Positions 17,301 to 24,647 of a stretch of DNA of 64,000 nt are shown one piece after another; the stretch's first letter is position 1, and each line of letters starts with the position of its first letter. This DNA comes from Mesorhizobium caraganae (lineage in GTDB: Bacteria > Pseudomonadota > Alphaproteobacteria > Rhizobiales > Rhizobiaceae). The position numbers and the translations under genes were made by a program. The notes beneath the pieces are model-generated. The model did no database searches, was not told where the DNA came from, and was given only the letters and a program-made list of their open reading frames with translations. Location of the stretch: NCBI RefSeq assembly GCF_016836705.1, contig NZ_JAFCGY010000013.1, positions 1 to 64,000 of the forward strand, read 5' to 3'.

Positions 17301-18113
17301 AACACCATCTTCCTGCGCACCGGCGAATATGATGATGGCCGCCTCGGCGAGATCTTCATCGACATGAACAAGGAAGGCGCAACGCTGCGCGGCCTGCTCA
17401 ACAACTTCGCCATCGCGATTTCGCTCGGCCTGCAGTACGGCGTGCCGCTCGACGAATATGTGCACGCCTTCACCTTCACCAAGTTCGAGCCGGCCGGCAT
17501 GGTGCAGGGCAACGACGCCATCAAGAGCGCGACGTCGATCCTCGACTACGTGTTCCGCGAACTGGCCATCTCCTATCTCGGCCGCAACGACCTCGCCCAT
17601 GTCGACCAGTCGGACTTTTCCAACACCGCACTCGGACGCGGCATCAGCGAAGGCAAGACGGATGCGGTCTCCAAGGGCCTGACCCGTGGCGCCTCGCCGG
17701 TGAAGCTGGTGTCACGGGTGACCGGCAGCGAGCCGAAGGGTTTTGCCGGCGCCGGCACCCCTGCCCGCTCGGCGCCCACCGCCTTCTCCGGCTCCAACGT
17801 GCTGGCGCTGAAGCCGGCCAGCGACGAGGCGGTCGCCTACAAGCGCGACTATGAGGAACGGGCCAAGGAACTGGCCGAGGACATCGCCTTCGAGGAGGAC
17901 GCGGTTTCCACCGACGCCACCGCGGCGCTGTTCACCGACGCCGCGGCCAACGAGGCGGCCGAAGCCAAGAAACTCGCCGCCGACCGCCGCGCCAAGTCAC
18001 TGCTCCAGGGCTACACCGGCAATTCCTGCTCCGAGTGCCAGAACTTTACGATGGTGCGGAACGGGACCTGCGAGAAGTGCGATACGTGTGGCGCTACGAG
18101 CGGGTGCAGCTGA
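14340..18113 (+). CDS. nrdJ: Vitamin B12-dependent ribonucleotide reductase (class II)
   Basis: 1257 aa, the normal length of the large NrdJ type. Reduces ribonucleotides to deoxyribonucleotides using adenosylcobalamin as radical generator. The active-site loop ASNPCSEYMFLDD (near residue 475) carries the catalytic cysteine and glutamate, and an APTGTIG motif follows downstream. The C-terminal tail holds CSECQNF and CEKCDTCGATSGCS, the mobile redox and zinc-binding cysteines. A Glu/Asp-rich insertion and a basic helical stretch sit before the tail, as in other rhizobial NrdJ proteins. AAAGGGA lies nine bases before the ATG. The upstream region has NrdR-box-like sites, and a terminator hairpin follows. 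Confidence 0.97.
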   Translation: MRIERRFTKPGQSAYAEIEFRKALSEIKNPDGSVVFRLDNIDVPAQFSQVAADILAQKYFRKAGVPARLKKVEENDVPSFLWRSVADEAELAKLPEAERYGSEIDARQVFDRLAGTWTYWGYKGGYFKSEDDALAFRDELAYMLATQRVAPNSPQWFNTGLHWAYGIDGPSQGHYYVDPFTGKLTKSKSSYEHPQPHACFIQGVQDDLVNEGGIMDLWVREARLFKYGSGTGSNFSLLRGEGEKLSGGGRSSGLMSFLKIGDRAAGAIKSGGTTRRAAKMVIVDADHPDIEEFIDWKVNEEQKVASLVTGSKIVKKHLEAIMKACINCEGNADDCFDPALNSALKREIKAAKKSAVPENYIYRVIQFAKQGYSSMSFKTYDTDWDSDAYLTVSGQNSNNSVSLKDNFLRAVEDDADWHLTARKDGKVLKTLKARDLWEKIGYAAWASADPGLHFNTTMNDWHTCASAGAIRASNPCSEYMFLDDTACNLASINLLPYRNADGTIDIAAYEHTVRLWTVVLEISVMMAQFPSKEIAKQSYEYRTLGLGYANIGGLLMTSGIPYDSDEGRAICAALTAIMTGVAYATSAEMAGELGAFADYDRNAQNMLRVMRNHRRAAYGEKGGYEKLAVNPVPLVASDLKQQDLAVHAKAAWDRAIELGEEHGYRNAQATVIAPTGTIGLVMDCDTTGIEPDFALVKFKKLAGGGYFKIINRAVPEALRTLGYSESQIAEIEAYAVGHGNMNQAPAVNPGSLKAKGFTDEKIAALNAALKSAFDIKFVFNQWTLGADWVKETFGFTDEQLNDFSFEMLPALGFSKKDIEAANIHVCGAMTLEGAPFLKPEHLAVFDCASPCGKIGKRSLSINSHIQMMAAAQPFISGAISKTINMPNDATVEDAKGAYMLSWKLALKANALYRDGSKLSQPLNSSLLADGEEDEDDAVEQLIAAPAAARAAQITERIVERIIERVSREQEKLPGRRKGYTQKAKIGGNTIFLRTGEYDDGRLGEIFIDMNKEGATLRGLLNNFAIAISLGLQYGVPLDEYVHAFTFTKFEPAGMVQGNDAIKSATSILDYVFRELAISYLGRNDLAHVDQSDFSNTALGRGISEGKTDAVSKGLTRGASPVKLVSRVTGSEPKGFAGAGTPARSAPTAFSGSNVLALKPASDEAVAYKRDYEERAKELAEDIAFEEDAVSTDATAALFTDAAANEAAEAKKLAADRRAKSLLQGYTGNSCSECQNFTMVRNGTCEKCDTCGATSGCS

Positions 18114-18142
18114 GCTAATTTGAAACGCTAAACCGTAACGTC

Positions 18143-18177
18143 ATCGGCCCGGTCGCAAGATCGGGCCGATTTGATTT
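18143..18177 (+). terminator. Rho-independent-like terminator after nrdJ
   Basis: A 9-bp stem ATCGGCCCG/CGGGCCGAT with a ten-base loop begins 30 bases after the nrdJ stop and is followed by ttgattt. The T tract is interrupted, so efficiency is uncertain. Confidence 0.6.
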
Positions 18178-18378
18178 GGCGATCAGGTGCGATCTTCCCT
18201 TCTCCCCTTGTGGGAGAAGGTGGCCGAGCGAAGCTCGGTCGGATGAGGGGTGCCGGAAGAATCACTGCTTCACAGAATTAAGCGCTTCAGATCATTCGAC
18301 TTTTTCACGCCGCGCGCTGTCGCGCACCCCTCATCCGTCTCGGCGCTCCGCGCCGATCCACCTTCTCCCACAAGGGGA

Positions 18379-19391
18379 CTGTTGCAAAATTGGATGGATG
18401 TGATTCCCTGTTTTTGAAACGGGGATTTTGCGATGACGACAAAGCCGAGCGGTCAGTTCAGTTTTGTGGAGGCTCTGCTGCCACAGGGTCTTGGTCGGAG
18501 CGGTCGGCTGGACCGGCTGTCGTCGCTGGTGAAGTGGTATCGCTTCGAGAAGATCCTGGCGCGGCTGCGCTCGCCGGCTGGGCCAGGGCGGCCTGCGTAC
18601 AATTCGCTGGTGATGTTCAAGGCGCTTCTGCTGCAATCCTTGTATGGGCTGTCGGACAGCGAACTGGAGGAGGCGCTCGCCGATCGGCTGTCGTTTCGCC
18701 GTTTCGTTGGGTTGACGCTCGAGGAGACGGTGCCCGACCACACCACGCTCAACCGCTTTCGCAGTCTTCTCGTCGAGGCTGGGCTTCTGGAGAAGCTGTT
18801 TCGCGAACTGGACCATCAGTTGGACAAAGCCGGGCTGATCCTGCGGCGCGGCACGATGCTCGACGCCACGGTGATCGAGACGGCGGCGGCACGGCCACCC
18901 AGTGGAGCCGCGCAGGAGGTGGGCGAGGTCGGCGATCCCGATGCCGGCTTTACACGCCGGCAGGGCAAGCCTGGCTCCTCCTACGGCTACAAGGCCCATG
19001 TCGGTGTCGACCAGGGTTCTGGTCTGATCCGCCGGGGCGAGCCAACAAGCATCATCCGCGCCTGCCGGCTCGCCTGAAGCAGTTCAACCAGCTGATCGCC
19101 CGGCAACGCTTTGCCGTCGAGACGACCTTCGCCACCTTGAAGAACCGCATGCGACTTTGCGCCATCCGCTATCGCGGCCTGGCCAAGGCGGCAGGACAGG
19201 TCCTCATCGCGGCCATGGCCTTCAACATGCGCCGCTGGGTGACGCTGGCCACCTGATCCTGGGTCGCACTGCGCCCCGAACCCACCGAATACGCCAACTC
19301 CTACCCTATCCGGCCGCAAACCCGCGCCGTAAAGCACCTCGCTGCGCCCCTGCAGTCCCTCCAGGCGTCCAAAGCCTAATAACGCAACAGG
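18379..19391 (+). mobile_element. Decayed IS5-family insertion sequence
   Basis: The element begins CTGTTGCAAAATTGG and ends with the imperfect inverse CCTAATAACGCAACAG. It is flanked on both sides by the same 12 bases, CCCACAAGGGGA (18367-18378 and 19392-19403). Twelve bases is long for an IS5 target duplication, so part of it may belong to the terminal repeat or reflect insertion into the palindrome. The transposase inside is broken, so the copy is not autonomous. Confidence 0.8.
18433..19256 (+). pseudogene. IS5-family transposase, internal deletion and frame change
   Basis: The first frame (18433 to about 19030) encodes an IS5-type N terminus with the first catalytic aspartate (MLDATVIETAA) and ends in SYGYKAHVGVDQGSGLIRRG. 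The family continues with a segment carrying the second aspartate (usually in an ADKAYDS-like motif), which is absent. The sequence resumes in another frame at RANKHHPRLPARL and runs to RFAVETTFATLK, which holds the catalytic glutamate, ending at 19256. An internal deletion of roughly 50-60 codons near 19025-19040, with loss of frame, explains both facts. It is therefore inactive. Confidence 0.85.
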
Positions 19392-19414
19392 CCCACAAGG
19401 GGAGAAGGGAAGGC

Positions 19415-20023
19415 CTACTGCGGCAACACCCGCAGCGTCTGCTCATCGAACAACGGTTCGTCCTGCCCCACCCGGACGAACAGCAGCTTGTGCCCCTCAC
19501 CCGCCGGCACCTCGAAATACTGGATGCCGTCGGGCATTTCGCCCCAGTCGCCGCAGGGCGGCTCCGGAACCTCATCATTGGCGAGTGCCTTCAATTCCTT
19601 GGCGTAGGCTGCGTCGGGGCTGAATGTGTAGCGTTTAACGCCGGCGGGCACGGTGCCCTCGGTGTAGGGCGCCAGCACGCAGCGGGCGCTGACTGATTTG
19701 TCAGTCTTTTCCAGCAACAGGCGCAGCACTGCGGCCTCGGTGGTTTCGCCTGATTTGATGTCGAACAGCTCGACCAGCGGATCGGGCGCGCCGCCGTCGC
19801 TGTATTTGATGGCGAGCGCGTTGCCGACGAATTCGAAATGGATCTGGCGGAAGCCGAAATCGCAGCGCTGCACCCAGGCGGCGAGGCCGACCGTCTTGTC
19901 GGTCAATTTTTCCCAGACGCATTTGTCGATCGGCGGGCGCGACGGCGCCGGCTCGTCCGCCCTCGCCACGGCAGATATCGTCACCGAAGCAATCAGGCCG
20001 CAGGCCCAGGCGATCGATCTCAT
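19415..20023 (-). CDS. Hypothetical secreted protein
   Basis: About 202 aa. An N-terminal signal peptide is clear (IAWACGLIASVTISAVARA). The mature protein has four cysteines (DKCVWEK, QRCDFGF, ARCVLAP, PPCGDWG), suggesting periplasmic disulfides. I do not recognise the family. An in-frame ATG twelve bases upstream (20035) would overlap the preceding gene by eight bases; the ATG at 20023 leaves a four-base gap. It follows another secreted hypothetical protein in the same direction, so the two are probably co-transcribed. The 3' end is only a few bases from the IS-split repeat. Confidence 0.65.
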   Translation of the reverse strand: MRSIAWACGLIASVTISAVARADEPAPSRPPIDKCVWEKLTDKTVGLAAWVQRCDFGFRQIHFEFVGNALAIKYSDGGAPDPLVELFDIKSGETTEAAVLRLLLEKTDKSVSARCVLAPYTEGTVPAGVKRYTFSPDAAYAKELKALANDEVPEPPCGDWGEMPDGIQYFEVPAGEGHKLLFVRVGQDEPLFDEQTLRVLPQ

Positions 20024-20027
20024 GGCG

Positions 20028-20549
20028 CTATTCATCGCTGCATCCTGTCAAAGTGAAGGCGTCCCATGCCGAGCCGTCGGGATTGGCGCTGGCGAAATCG
20101 GCAAATTCGGTGAAAGCAGCGCCGAAATCGGGCAGCAGCAGCCCTTTCGGCGCCGCTGTCGCTTCGCGCGAATTCAACTGCTCGGCGCCGCCTCCGGTCA
20201 AGGCATGGACCTGGCCCATCCATATCCGGCAGAGCCCACTGCCATCCTCCAGCCCCGCCTCGCGGTCGTCGTCGGTACAAGTGTGGCGGATGGTGCCGAG
20301 CGGAAACGAGTTCCTGCCATTGGTCCAGGTGATGTCGGCCGGCAGGTGCGTATCTGTGTTGGGCACGGTCAGTGAAAACACTTCGGCCGTCAGCGCCGCC
20401 GGTTCGTTATCGAGCGGCCGGAATTGCATGACCGCGCCGGAGCGCGGCTCGCGATAGGTGGCGTGGGTCAGCAGGCACTCTTTTGCGCTCGCGGCCTGCA
20501 CCGGGCCGAGCAGGCCCAGGAAAACGAAGGCCAGTTTGCGGGTGGTCAT
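20028..20549 (-). CDS. Hypothetical secreted protein
   Basis: 173 aa from the ATG at 20549, which begins MTTRKLAFVFLGLLGPVQAASA, a textbook signal peptide. A longer upstream frame to 20780 has no such property and runs across the neighbouring gene. The mature region holds cysteines in KECLLTH, RHTCTDD, GLCRIW and TGCSDE. Family not recognised. Same-strand neighbour of the secreted protein at 19415-20023, with practically no gap, suggesting a two-gene unit acting in the periplasm. Confidence 0.65.
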   Translation of the reverse strand: MTTRKLAFVFLGLLGPVQAASAKECLLTHATYREPRSGAVMQFRPLDNEPAALTAEVFSLTVPNTDTHLPADITWTNGRNSFPLGTIRHTCTDDDREAGLEDGSGLCRIWMGQVHALTGGGAEQLNSREATAAPKGLLLPDFGAAFTEFADFASANPDGSAWDAFTLTGCSDE

Positions 20550-20608
20550 CAAATGTCCCTGGAAAGCGTTGTGAAAGCCCGATGCCGGCTGCATGCCGGC
20601 CCACACAG

Positions 20609-20688
20609 TCGCATCATCCGCGCAAAAGCATAAGCGGAATCCGGAACGGCTGCGTTTACCCTCTCCTGGGTGAAAACTTGTCCCTCGC
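20609..20688 (+). repeat. Diverged direct repeat, copy A
   Basis: The 48 bases from 20609 match those from 21045 at 43 positions, sharing blocks such as CGGAACGGCTGCGTT. After a length-variable spacer both copies continue with gaaaactt and a tccct..gc block. Copy A overlaps the last ten or so codons of the TfoX-C gene on the minus strand. Confidence 0.75.
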
Positions 20689-20946
20689 TGGATTCTGACG
20701 CACCTGCCTGAGCAGATTCTCCTTTGTCTCGGTATCAAGCGCACGCCAGTCACAACCGCGAACGGACGCCTCCATCGCATAGAGTGCGAGGATCGTCACA
20801 TGCCGCCCGAACCGGAACTTCAGCCGGTGGTAAGCCTCGACGACGCCGAAATTGCGCAAATCCTCATCATCGAGAATATCAATTTCCGCCAGCATCCGCG
20901 CCATGGCCGGTCCGAGGTTTCTCATGTCTTCGATGCGCGTGCTCAT
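20656..20946 (-). CDS. TfoX/Sxy C-terminal domain protein
   Basis: 96 aa. The sequence MRNLGPAMARMLAEIDI followed by a helix-rich stretch with FGVVEAYHRLK and LYAMEASVRGCDW matches the TfoX C-terminal domain, a helix-hairpin-helix-like fold. TfoX/Sxy controls competence genes in gammaproteobacteria; stand-alone C-terminal domains in rhizobia have no assigned role. The last residues (RDKFSPRRG) are encoded by repeat copy A, so the tail may have been acquired from the repeat. A second repeat copy lies upstream at 21045. Confidence 0.8.
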   Translation of the reverse strand: MSTRIEDMRNLGPAMARMLAEIDILDDEDLRNFGVVEAYHRLKFRFGRHVTILALYAMEASVRGCDWRALDTETKENLLRQVRQNPARDKFSPRRG

Positions 20947-21044
20947 CGCAGCGTATCGGTGTGTTCAAGGAGCATAAGCTGATCCCGTAGATTTGCCGCT
21001 CTTTCCGGAGAGCGGTTGCAGGCAAGGTCCGCCAGCCGGCACAA

Positions 21045-21119
21045 TCGCATCATCCGTGTAAAACCATAAGCGAAATGCGGAACGGCTGCGTTGTCCGTTC
21101 CTTCGAAAACTTATCCCTT
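21045..21119 (+). repeat. Diverged direct repeat, copy B
   Basis: Counterpart of the repeat at 20609, displaced by 436 bases and in the same orientation; 43 of the first 48 bases are the same. The two copies bracket the TfoX-C gene. Copy B lies about 55 bases before the start of the secreted protein gene at 21172 and could contain part of its promoter. Confidence 0.75.
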
Positions 21120-21171
21120 GCAAACCCTACAGCCTGTATGGTCGAGCGCACTGACCGAAGGAGACAATCTG

Positions 21172-21534
21172 ATGATGCGGCGTTTGGCGATGACTATGGC
21201 AATGTCCGCATTCGCGATTGGCCATGCGTTGGCGGCGGCGGCCTATGTCGGGACTTGGTCCAGCGACAGGCTGAACTGCCGTGCGGCCGCCGACGTCCAG
21301 CGCGAAACCGTCTTCACTGTAGACCGGGCTGCGCTGTCGCTTCCCGAATTCGGCTGCGAGCACGCGGTATTTGGCAAGACCGCCGCCGGCTGGGTGGTGC
21401 ATGCCAGCCAATGCTATGGCTCGGACCCATCGCTTGAGGAGCCGTTCTCTCGCATCATCCATATTGTGATGCACGGCGCCACGATGCGGTTCACTTGGCC
21501 GGGCTTCGACAGCGGACCTCTCCTGCGCTGCTGA
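21172..21534 (+). CDS. Hypothetical secreted protein
   Basis: About 120 aa. GAAGGAG eight bases upstream fixes the start at the ATG pair 21172/21175. The N terminus (RRLAMTMAMSAFAIGHALAAA) is a signal peptide. The mature part begins YVGTWSSDRLNC and has four cysteines including the C-terminal residue. Its opening resembles small rhizobial proteins that start with a (V/I)GTW motif, but I do not recognise a named family. Convergent with the DUF3592 gene. Confidence 0.65.
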   Translation: MMRRLAMTMAMSAFAIGHALAAAAYVGTWSSDRLNCRAAADVQRETVFTVDRAALSLPEFGCEHAVFGKTAAGWVVHASQCYGSDPSLEEPFSRIIHIVMHGATMRFTWPGFDSGPLLRC

Positions 21535-21541
21535 AGGCGCC

Positions 21542-22540
21542 TCAGATAAAACCGGCCAGCCACGCGGCACCGCCGAGAAACGCGACCGAACAGACCCACA
21601 GCAGCCAGAGCCCGCGCACCCTGCATTCGAGCACCGCCGAGCCGGGGTTGGCGGGGTCATAGTGCACATCGACCTTGCTGCCCTCGGCATAGCTGCGCGC
21701 CTGGCCGCGGACGAGGCCGGGCAGCGAAGCCGTGACGGTGGCGCCGAAGGTGACGCGGTCGGAGGTGTAGCGCTGGCCGGCGACGTTATAGGTGTAGACG
21801 ATGCGGGATTTGAAGACGGTGCGCCAGCGTCGATAGCCGCTGTAGTTTCGCAGCGCCTGCAGGCCTGAGGACTCAATGCGGCCGGGGGTGACCGGCCATT
21901 TTGCCGCCTGCTCGGCAAGCGACTTCTGGGCGAAACCCATGCGGAGCGCAAACAGGCCCATGAACAGCAGCAATGCCGCCGCACCAAGGTTCTGCGGCTT
22001 GGGCAGATGCGGCCGGAGCGCCTCCAGCACGCCGCCGAGCGAAAACATCAGAACCGCCGTGCCGATCACCAACCCTGCCGAGAGCTGGGCCATGAACTTG
22101 AAGGCGCCGTCCGGCATCGTGCGCTCGATGACGGCCTTGCTCGGATCGGCCGGATTGTAGAAGACGGTGACCTCCGCGCCGCGCGGAAACTGGGCGAGGG
22201 TTTCCGTGACTTCGAAATTCCCCAGATTCTCCTTCACGCTGTAGCGCGAGCTCTGAAATTTCTTGCCGCCGACCTTGTATTCGAAGGTGATCGCGGGAAA
22301 ATTGCGCATCTCGGTGGTATCGCTGCTGTCCGAGCCAACGCCGGAGCTCCTGACTTCACGTGCCTCGACGCGCGACGAGATGATCTTTCCCGGCGTCGGC
22401 AGCCATTGGCTCATCGCCTGCACCTCCCGCCATTTCACGAAGGTGATGAACGACAGGCTGCCCGCGATCACGCAGGCAAATCCGATCAGCAGAAATTTGA
22501 GCTCCACCTCCACCGCGTCCCCCAAGCCCCGGAAGTACAA
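21542..22540 (-). CDS. DUF3592 domain-containing membrane protein (two repeats)
   Basis: 332 aa inner-membrane protein with hydrophobic segments at the N terminus, near residue 155, near residue 190 and at the C terminus. Two copies of the DUF3592 pattern are visible: a W-x-P/T-P-G-x-I strand, a Y-x-Y/F-x-V-x-G-x-x strand, and a V-x-x-YNPADPSKA or VHYDPANPGSA end. The first copy spans roughly residues 45-145 and the second residues 215-310. Function unknown; the soluble domains should be periplasmic or cytosolic beta structures between helices. The start could be the next in-frame codon, since the first is close to an alternative. Confidence 0.82.
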   Translation of the reverse strand: MYFRGLGDAVEVELKFLLIGFACVIAGSLSFITFVKWREVQAMSQWLPTPGKIISSRVEAREVRSSGVGSDSSDTTEMRNFPAITFEYKVGGKKFQSSRYSVKENLGNFEVTETLAQFPRGAEVTVFYNPADPSKAVIERTMPDGAFKFMAQLSAGLVIGTAVLMFSLGGVLEALRPHLPKPQNLGAAALLLFMGLFALRMGFAQKSLAEQAAKWPVTPGRIESSGLQALRNYSGYRRWRTVFKSRIVYTYNVAGQRYTSDRVTFGATVTASLPGLVRGQARSYAEGSKVDVHYDPANPGSAVLECRVRGLWLLWVCSVAFLGGAAWLAGFI

Positions 22541-22746
22541 GAAGCCTCAAATAGATAGCACGACGACGGCAATGTCTTGCTGAATCGCAAAGGCCGGCAC
22601 ATTCGGCATGCCAAGCCGATGGCATGATGGCGTAGGGGTTGGCGGGCTTTTCTACAGGCGATTGCCGTCTGTTCGGTATCGAAGCGCCACCGACTTTGTT
22701 AATAGTCGCCCCCGAAAACTCACGTCGTTGGGAGCCACGACACCGA

Positions 22747-23697
22747 ATGACAGCACTGCGCGTTCTCTCCGATGCCTTCATCCCGGAATTGCCGAACCAC
22801 TACAAAGGCAAGGTCCGCGAGAATTACGATCTGCCCGATGGCCGCCGCATCATCATCGCCACCGACCGGCTGAGCGCCTTCGATGTCATCCTGACCGCGA
22901 TCCCGCTCAAGGGCGAGCTGCTGACGCAGACGGCGCGCTACTGGTTCGAGGAAACCGCCGATATCTGCCCGAACCACGTGCTCGACTATCCCGACCCCAA
23001 TGTCGTCGTCGGCACCAGGCTCGACATATTGCCGGTGGAAATCGTCGTTCGCGACTACCTCGCCGGGACCACCAGCACCTCAGTGCTGACGAAGTACAAA
23101 AACGGTGAGCGCGACATGTACGGCATCCGCCTGCCGGACGGGTTGCGCGACAATGAAAAGCTGCCTCAGACCATCATCACGCCGACCAGCAAGGCGCTCG
23201 ATGGCGGGCATGACGAGCCTTTGACGCGCGACGATATCCTGACGCGCGGCCTGTTGTCGGAAGAGCAATGGGACACTGTCTCGCGCTATGCGCTGGCGCT
23301 GTTTGCGCGCGGCAAGGCGCTGGCCGCCCAACGCGGCCTGATCCTGGTCGATACCAAATACGAATTCGGCACGAACAAGGATGGCAGCATCATCCTTGCC
23401 GATGAAATCCACACGCCTGACTCAAGCCGCTACTGGCTCGCGGAAAGCTACAAGCAGCGTTTTGAGGCTGGCGAGCGGCCGCAGAGTTTCGACAAGGATT
23501 TTATCCGCGCCTGGGTCACGGCGCGCTGTGATCCCTACAAGGATCGTATTCCGAAAATCCCGGCCGAGCTCATCGAGCAGACGTCGCGGGTCTATACGCA
23601 GGCCTACGAAACCATCACCGGTAAGACCTTCACCGCCGACACCTCGGGAAAGACGGTGCTGGATCGCATTCGCGAGAATTTGAGGCCTTACTTCTGA
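22747..23697 (+). CDS. purC: Phosphoribosylaminoimidazole-succinocarboxamide synthase, long form
   Basis: 316 aa SAICAR synthase, which joins aspartate to CAIR in purine synthesis. The start at MTALRVLSD has GGGAG upstream; the frame open to 22639 is not conserved-looking. Motifs include HYKGKVRENYDL with TDRLSAFD at the N terminus, LVDTKYEFG, and the ATP/Mg loop DEIHTPDSSRYW. Length and motifs match the longer, yeast Ade1-like subfamily. A second, short-form purC lies at 57275, so the window has two enzymes for one step. It is not next to other pur genes. Confidence 0.92.
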   Translation: MTALRVLSDAFIPELPNHYKGKVRENYDLPDGRRIIIATDRLSAFDVILTAIPLKGELLTQTARYWFEETADICPNHVLDYPDPNVVVGTRLDILPVEIVVRDYLAGTTSTSVLTKYKNGERDMYGIRLPDGLRDNEKLPQTIITPTSKALDGGHDEPLTRDDILTRGLLSEEQWDTVSRYALALFARGKALAAQRGLILVDTKYEFGTNKDGSIILADEIHTPDSSRYWLAESYKQRFEAGERPQSFDKDFIRAWVTARCDPYKDRIPKIPAELIEQTSRVYTQAYETITGKTFTADTSGKTVLDRIRENLRPYF

Positions 23698-23727
23698 CGG
23701 CTATCTGCCTGGCAACAGGATCCCGCG

Positions 23728-24330
23728 TCATGACGGCTTCACTGCGAGGAAGGTGGCCCACTCCTCGCGATTGCGGCCGACGTTGAATTCATCCCCGACG
23801 AGGATCAGCCCGGCGCTTTCGAGGCGGGCCGCGAAGTCGTCCCTGCGCCAGTAGACGGTATGATAGTCGTCGCTCTTCTCGCCATCGCCAATGCGCATCG
23901 ATACGAGGAAGGCGCCGCCCGGCCGCAGCGACCCGGCAATCTTGGCAAGCACCTGGTCGGTCTGCTCGCGCGGCACATGGATCAGGACGCACAAAGCGAG
24001 CACCGCGTCATAGGGGCCGCCGAGATCGTCGGTGATGAGATCGAGAACCTCACCGTGCTTGCCGCGTGCGGCCTGCAGCTCAAGAAACCGCTTCGTTGCA
24101 TCGGTGCGTCGAACCTGGACACCGAGCCCCTCGACGAAGTCCGCATCGTATCCGGGTCCCGATCCGACTTCCAGAATCCGGCCACCTTTGCCGGCGATCT
24201 TCACAAGCCGCTTAAGCCATTTCTGTTCTCTCTGGTTGGGAACATGCCTGACCAGTGCGTCGTAGCGTTCGGCATAGTCTTCATAGGCGTCGATGGTTTT
24301 GCGGCTCTTCGCCAGATCCTCGGACAGCAC
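23728..24330 (-). CDS. Class I SAM-dependent methyltransferase
   Basis: 200 aa. The SAM-binding motif I is ILEVGSGPGYDADF near residue 52, followed by an acidic residue after strand 2 (RRTDATKRF) and DAVLALCVLIHVP as motif IV region. The overall layout is the ubiquinone/menaquinone-type small methyltransferase fold. Substrate is unknown. Alone between purC and the DUF1127 gene. Confidence 0.87.
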   Translation of the reverse strand: MLSEDLAKSRKTIDAYEDYAERYDALVRHVPNQREQKWLKRLVKIAGKGGRILEVGSGPGYDADFVEGLGVQVRRTDATKRFLELQAARGKHGEVLDLITDDLGGPYDAVLALCVLIHVPREQTDQVLAKIAGSLRPGGAFLVSMRIGDGEKSDDYHTVYWRRDDFAARLESAGLILVGDEFNVGRNREEWATFLAVKPS

Positions 24331-24370
24331 AGTTCCCTCCCTCGCATCTTTTCAGGTCAAAACAGCTTGC

Positions 24371-24544
24371 CTAGCGAATGGCGCCGGGAGGCACGCGTCC
24401 GTCAAGCATACCGATATCCCTAAGGAAATGATCCGACAGCGAGCGGTGGTCGAGCAGGCCGCGCTTGCGGGGTCTGAACGGAGCGGTGAAGAGGTCGAGC
24501 ACCGGGCGGCGAAGCGTGTTGTAGAGAGCTGTTGCGGTGGTCAT
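24371..24544 (-). CDS. DUF1127 domain-containing small protein
   Basis: 57 aa from the ATG at 24544, which has GGAGG about nine bases upstream. Arg-rich with the typical DUF1127 C-terminal pattern L-x-D-H-x-L-x-D-I-G (DHFLRDIGMLDGRV). DUF1127 proteins are short, basic, and in alphaproteobacteria affect RNA turnover and phosphate or C1 metabolism. The gene is divergent from a LysR regulator 104 bases away, a layout repeated at 60120/60459 with a MocR regulator. Confidence 0.82.
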   Translation of the reverse strand: MTTATALYNTLRRPVLDLFTAPFRPRKRGLLDHRSLSDHFLRDIGMLDGRVPPGAIR

Positions 24545-24647
24545 TGCCGTATCCTCCAGGGTTGATCTGATGGGCACAACATGCCGTTTTCCGGTCTTGG
24601 TTTCCAATCGAACGTCGCGTACTATGCATCAGGAGGATTGATGCGTC

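Larger units (their letters stand above)
18195..19412. repeat. RIME-like palindromic element interrupted by an IS
   Basis: The left arm (from 18195) contains the hairpin CTCCCCTTGTGGGAG and a Cys-free GC-rich tail with gatgaggggtg. The right arm is its inverted counterpart (cacccctcatccg ... ccttctcccacaaggggag). The right arm is split: its outer hairpin is broken at 18378 and continues at 19392. Without the insertion the element would be about 205 bp. It belongs to the same family as the repeats at 1-57, 27472-27500 and 53982-54146, but with a different hairpin loop (the TTGTGG form). Confidence 0.8.
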
